NCBI GenBank assembly: GCA_030426665.1
Contig: JAUHYD010000018.1
Location: forward strand, 1 to 64,000
Direction: 5' to 3'
DNA length: 64,000 bases
Source: Bacteroidia bacterium
Lineage (GTDB): Bacteria > Bacteroidota > Bacteroidia > Chitinophagales > Chitinophagaceae
The notes below the pieces were generated by a model. That model did not search any database. It was not told where the DNA came from and was given only the letters and a program-made list of their open reading frames with translations. Every line of letters begins with the position of its first letter. Position 1 is the first letter of the stretch. Below, in pieces: positions 61,601 to 64,000 of the stretch. Made by a program: the position numbers and the translations under genes.

Positions 61601-64000
61601 AAGTTCTGTATCTACCGTCCCCGCAGTAACATCCACAACAATGGGTGGTACGCCTGTAACAATAGGTCCGGGATTGGCCGGTATCAGTAACACCACCTAC
61701 GCGCAATACATCCAAACGTTTACAATTCCGGCAACAGGTACGTATTACGTTGGTATTGATGCTCGCAGCGGTGGTGGTGCAGGTTTGCTTGCGATTGACG
61801 ATATAGAAGTTTGCGCAATGCCGGATATTACCCTGTCCAATGCCACAGCGCCTTATTGCGATCCTGACACTGTTACTCTGGTAGCAACAGGTTTAGCTTC
61901 GGCAATATCCTATTCATGGTCCGGACCTTCAGGCTTTACGTCAACGTTGGCATCACTCCCTCCGTTTACGGGGCTTACTCCGGGCACCTACACTTATTCG
62001 CTTACCGCCGTCAACGATCCCATTTCTGCCGGTTTCGGCGGGTATTGTTCGGTTACAGAAACTACTACTTTTACAATTAACAGTCCTCCGGCAGCTATTA
62101 CAGGAGGGACTTCTATATGCACCGGCCAGACAACTACGTTGGCAAATACCGTGGCTGGAGGGAGCTGGAGCAGTAGTGTGCCGGCTGTCGGAACAGTCGA
62201 TGCATCGGGTGTTGTAACGGGAATTACTGCCGGCACAACAACAATTACATATGATATTGGCGGGTGTTTTTCCACAAAAGTGGTTACTGTTACTGCTATG
62301 CCTGCTGCAATATCGGGAATTAGAATTGCGTGCCTCGGGTCAACGACTACGCTTTCTAATTCCGTCACGGGAGGTACATGGAGCAGTAGCAATGGTAATG
62401 CAACCGTCGGTACTCCTTCCTCAGGGGTTATCACCGGTTCGGCACTCGGCACCTCAATAATCACATATTCTATGGGGGCAGGCTGTCTGGTGACTGCTGA
62501 GGTTACCGTGAACCCAACCCCGGATCCCATTACGGGACCTTCGAGTATTTGTGTTGGTATTACCGACACACTGTTCAGTTCGCCTGCTGGTGGTATTTGG
62601 ACGAGTAGCGCACCCGGTGTGGCTTCTGTTTTCCCGACAACAGGAGTCATATCTGCTTCTGCTATCGGCACTACAACAATAAGTTATCGCGCCATGGGGT
62701 GTTCTGTCACAAAGGTAGTGACGGTAGTATCGGCACCAACGCCTATAGTCGGGCCGTCGACAGTGTGTCTTTATTACCCGACAATTACGCTAACCAATTT
62801 ATCTTCCGGCGGCACTTGGGTCAGCAGCAATGCGAATGTCACCATAGGGACGTCCAGCGGTATTGTTACCGGAAACACGACCGGCACCAGTACTATTACA
62901 TATTCGCTTAGCGCAGGTTGTGTTGCAACTAAAGTCGTAACAGTATTGCCTGCACCGGCTGCGTTCACCGGGACATTAACGGTATGTGAGGGTGGGGGAA
63001 CTTCCACCCTGAGCCATTCTGTGACCGGTGGCACGTGGATAAGTGGCAGCGCCAATGCTACTGTTGGTTTTGCGACTGGTGAAGTAACCGGTGTGACAGC
63101 CGGGACCGCTGCCATTACTTATACATTACCGACAGGCTGTGTCGCTATTGGAGTCGTTACGGTAAGCCCTGTTCCTTCGACCATTTTAGGAAGTTTGACA
63201 TTGTGCCAGGGGGCAACTTCAACATTGTCTTCAGCTACGTCTGGTGTGACGTGGACCAGTGGTAGTCCGGGTACTGCTTCGGTTGACATCTCAAGCGGTG
63301 TGGTAACGGGGCATACTCCGGGTACGGCAACTATCGTAGCGACATCGCCAGTCGGTTGTCAGACTTCAACTGTTGTTACAGTTAATCCACTACCATCTGC
63401 TATTACAGGAACACCCTCCTTGTGTGTTGGAGGAACGAGCACGCTCACTTCTTCACCTTCTGTAACCTGGAGTAGCACAAATGCGAGTGTGGCTACAGTA
63501 TCAGCTTCAGGTGTTGTTACAGGTGTGTCTGCAGACACTGTTACTATTGTAGCAGCTGCTGCCGGTGGTTGTTATGTAGACTATATAATGACAGTTAATG
63601 CAGCACCTGCTGCTATTACAGGTACATCAGCATTGTGCGTTGGATATACAGTTACTTTAGGATGCCTGACTCCGGGTGGCGTTTGGTCGACGAGTGACGC
63701 AACGGTAGGCAGTATTTTAAGCCCTGGTTTAGCGGCTGGGGTATCGGCCGGAACTGCGACGATAAGTTATACAGTTGCAGGTTGTTCTTCTACGTTCGTT
63801 ATTACCGTTAATACTGTTCCCGGTTCAATTTCAGGTGGCACTACGGTTTGTATCGGCGAAGACATAACGTTGTCCGCTGCGCCATCAGGTGGCACCTGGA
63901 CAAGTAGTTCGCCGAACGTGATTGTTGATATTGCAACAGGTGAAGTTACTGGTACTTTAGCTGGTACGGCCGAAATAACATATTCGCTTGGTTCAGGTTG
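58608..64000 (+). CDS. Giant secreted Ig-repeat surface protein (runs off the right edge)
   Basis: At least 1797 residues; the frame stays open from ATG 58608 to the window end. Signal peptide about 1-33 (ending FGASAQ). Domains in order: an unrecognised N-terminal domain (about 40-375; LFTETPCSDCYELIGKRTAT); a Cys-rich jelly-roll-like domain (about 390-525); two Ig-like repeats (about 530-675); two fibronectin-III domains (about 678-785, 798-886); a MAM/choice-of-anchor-J-like domain (about 893-1069, WLLLPPLTMNAGTTYTLSFW); then Ig-like tandem repeats from about 1161 to the edge. A T9SS sorting domain is expected beyond the window but not seen. Probably an adhesin or matrix protein. Confidence 0.88.
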   Translation, partial: MNKQMIFRAVSPVYMGAILSVVYLFSAFGASAQQANPPIAAGGTLLQATNNSSLSNAWNGSSNISNEKDYAPQIRSGKNGAPNYTSFSQPSIYSGSEVKTYNADYLDHPELGVLFTETPCSDCYELIGKRTATEKYFVKEGTEASEFALQSSLYPMHYKDAEGRWMTINKHLQKSKDEDGVYFTENRPYNITINAKKGYCMLTGKKGSLTYNDNLALVYQRPDGTEVSLGNADWSNFTAGDDGVRIVDAWPGIDIEIGVMINSLKTNYVIKSPMGSYSSGKLLIKDDFNTSGGLSVDLQEGSVTKEVIKVTDESGNEVFTINKALGYPKVGDDDALTVLNFKKGTGNRLDIEIPGSLLDQPASAYPYIIDPLVAGTLSSGFTYTSGTWPPAITSTSEFCTNTNSVTIPAAATLTDIQLTFTYYGPPATSWGQSRLAFQVSGGCTWGWLSCSAAASSSGIPGNTCGLLNRSVWSTSAAWGTTAGCLPAFSCSSYTLPFQLLLTQQASSTAACSQTVYATATGFTVTVYGTTAILPSITPPSGTTLCMPSTLTLLGSPAGGTWLSTATGVATVSGGVLTGVSNGTTSIEYTSSGCTASLGITVGTTPTVTGTPRICFPGTTSLTGTPTGGTWSSSATGVATITTGGLVTGVSIGTTLINYNTGTCSATVPVDVNSPTAVTPTTQPTGITFTGVTASGATVNFTPNGSSGYLVIASTSPTLYASPTTYTTYATGSSFGGGIVIQGSTSGSAPAYTTTLLNSNTHYYIFVFAFNNNCTGPQYNLSSPLTGNFNTCVGATGSPTVGTTGVNFINISWTASPAGGGHVSPINYTVYAYTDAGLTTLAPGFPVAAGTGTSYTLSGLTPGAQYWFRVAPSDACAIMSGVATAMTTCSAAGSIPYLQTFEVSTILGDRSPNCMTSNVQNCVFSGVQTSVTYIGTISTNHTSGGSKFYNFFRGGACSAGWANQWLLLPPLTMNAGTTYTLSFWYVTSGPAWAAVDAQVSSVSTVPAVTSTTMGGTPVTIGPGLAGISNTTYAQYIQTFTIPATGTYYVGIDARSGGGAGLLAIDDIEVCAMPDITLSNATAPYCDPDTVTLVATGLASAISYSWSGPSGFTSTLASLPPFTGLTPGTYTYSLTAVNDPISAGFGGYCSVTETTTFTINSPPAAITGGTSICTGQTTTLANTVAGGSWSSSVPAVGTVDASGVVTGITAGTTTITYDIGGCFSTKVVTVTAMPAAISGIRIACLGSTTTLSNSVTGGTWSSSNGNATVGTPSSGVITGSALGTSIITYSMGAGCLVTAEVTVNPTPDPITGPSSICVGITDTLFSSPAGGIWTSSAPGVASVFPTTGVISASAIGTTTISYRAMGCSVTKVVTVVSAPTPIVGPSTVCLYYPTITLTNLSSGGTWVSSNANVTIGTSSGIVTGNTTGTSTITYSLSAGCVATKVVTVLPAPAAFTGTLTVCEGGGTSTLSHSVTGGTWISGSANATVGFATGEVTGVTAGTAAITYTLPTGCVAIGVVTVSPVPSTILGSLTLCQGATSTLSSATSGVTWTSGSPGTASVDISSGVVTGHTPGTATIVATSPVGCQTSTVVTVNPLPSAITGTPSLCVGGTSTLTSSPSVTWSSTNASVATVSASGVVTGVSADTVTIVAAAAGGCYVDYIMTVNAAPAAITGTSALCVGYTVTLGCLTPGGVWSTSDATVGSILSPGLAAGVSAGTATISYTVAGCSSTFVITVNTVPGSISGGTTVCIGEDITLSAAPSGGTWTSSSPNVIVDIATGEVTGTLAGTAEITYSLGSG
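62092..64000 (+). repeat. Tandem Ig-like (Big_2-type) repeats, about 215 bp period
   Basis: Nine consecutive units start near 62092, 62305, 62525, 62741, 62957, 63179, 63397, 63610 and 63825, each about 70-74 residues. Each reads AITG-x-x-x-x-C-x-G, then GGTWSSS, then VVTGVSAGTATITYS and G-C before the next unit. The first words GCTATTACAGG recur exactly in several units. Related copies occur at 60195-60630 and in the NHL protein at about 21255-21950. The array continues past the edge. Confidence 0.85.

Noticed and set aside
62092-64000. Possible CRISPR-like direct repeats
   Set aside because: The repeats are in-frame coding Ig-like units of about 215 bp with no spacer structure.

Overview
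This 64 kb window is chromosomal DNA of a member of the Bacteroidota, most likely the Chitinophagales/Chitinophagaceae group. The evidence is: several secreted proteins with type IX secretion (T9SS) C-terminal sorting domains of the YPNP...G-Y-x-x type; NHL-repeat and Ig-like surface proteins; a TonB-dependent receptor with a carboxypeptidase-regulatory-like plug extension; a DUF4402 protein; and many start sites preceded by the Bacteroidota -7 box TAnnTTTG. No phage, CRISPR array, intact insertion sequence, rRNA or tRNA was recognised. Gene density is normal, and most operons are short.

Layout. 0-7.2 kb: the tail of a T9SS-secreted protein, a REP-like inverted repeat pair, a putative porin, a secreted protein, a GH20 hexosaminidase and an SRPBCC protein. 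7.2-11.9 kb: an ECF sigma/anti-sigma pair, a DinB-like protein, a VOC protein, and a five-gene operon headed by an ArsR-type regulator whose promoter and operator are readable. 12-16.6 kb: a decayed NHL fragment, a DUF4402 surface protein, YigZ/thioesterase, an FAA hydrolase, and rimM-trmD-lipoprotein. 16.8-22.4 kb: a single-domain response regulator, an ECF sigma factor directly followed by a protein resembling dual membrane-spanning anti-sigma (Dma) factors, and an NHL/Ig T9SS protein. 22.4-33.6 kb: a glycosyltransferase divergent from a formyltransferase, DUF983, a haem-binding protein, a SEL1-repeat protein, a T9SS-domain ghost, a TPR-adenylate cyclase, a membrane-fusion protein with an ABC transporter, and an EreA/ChaN-like secreted protein.

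33.7-46.3 kb is mostly metabolism and uptake: a malic enzyme-phosphotransacetylase fusion, small stress-related proteins, a three-gene TonB receptor locus (probably for a metal), a DUF1493 protein, marR-arr (rifampicin ADP-ribosylation), and a purK-purE-icd run. 46.3-51.8 kb holds LysR, a lipocalin, an HxlR regulator divergent from an Old Yellow Enzyme, and katG, which together suggest electrophile and peroxide defence. 51.9-64 kb: a propeller-like T9SS protein, aspartate kinase, HscA, an RNA methyltransferase-like protein, and the first 5.4 kb of a giant secreted Ig-repeat protein that runs off the right edge.

The most interesting items are the ECF-sigma/Dma-like pair at 17.5-19.7 kb (a possible one-protein outer-membrane-to-cytoplasm signalling device), the giant repeat protein, the legible ArsR operator-promoter, the probable HxlR operators, the near-leaderless promoters, and a small acidic protein with a duplicated DTNFPLSG motif. 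All functions are assigned by reading motifs; no database search was possible.
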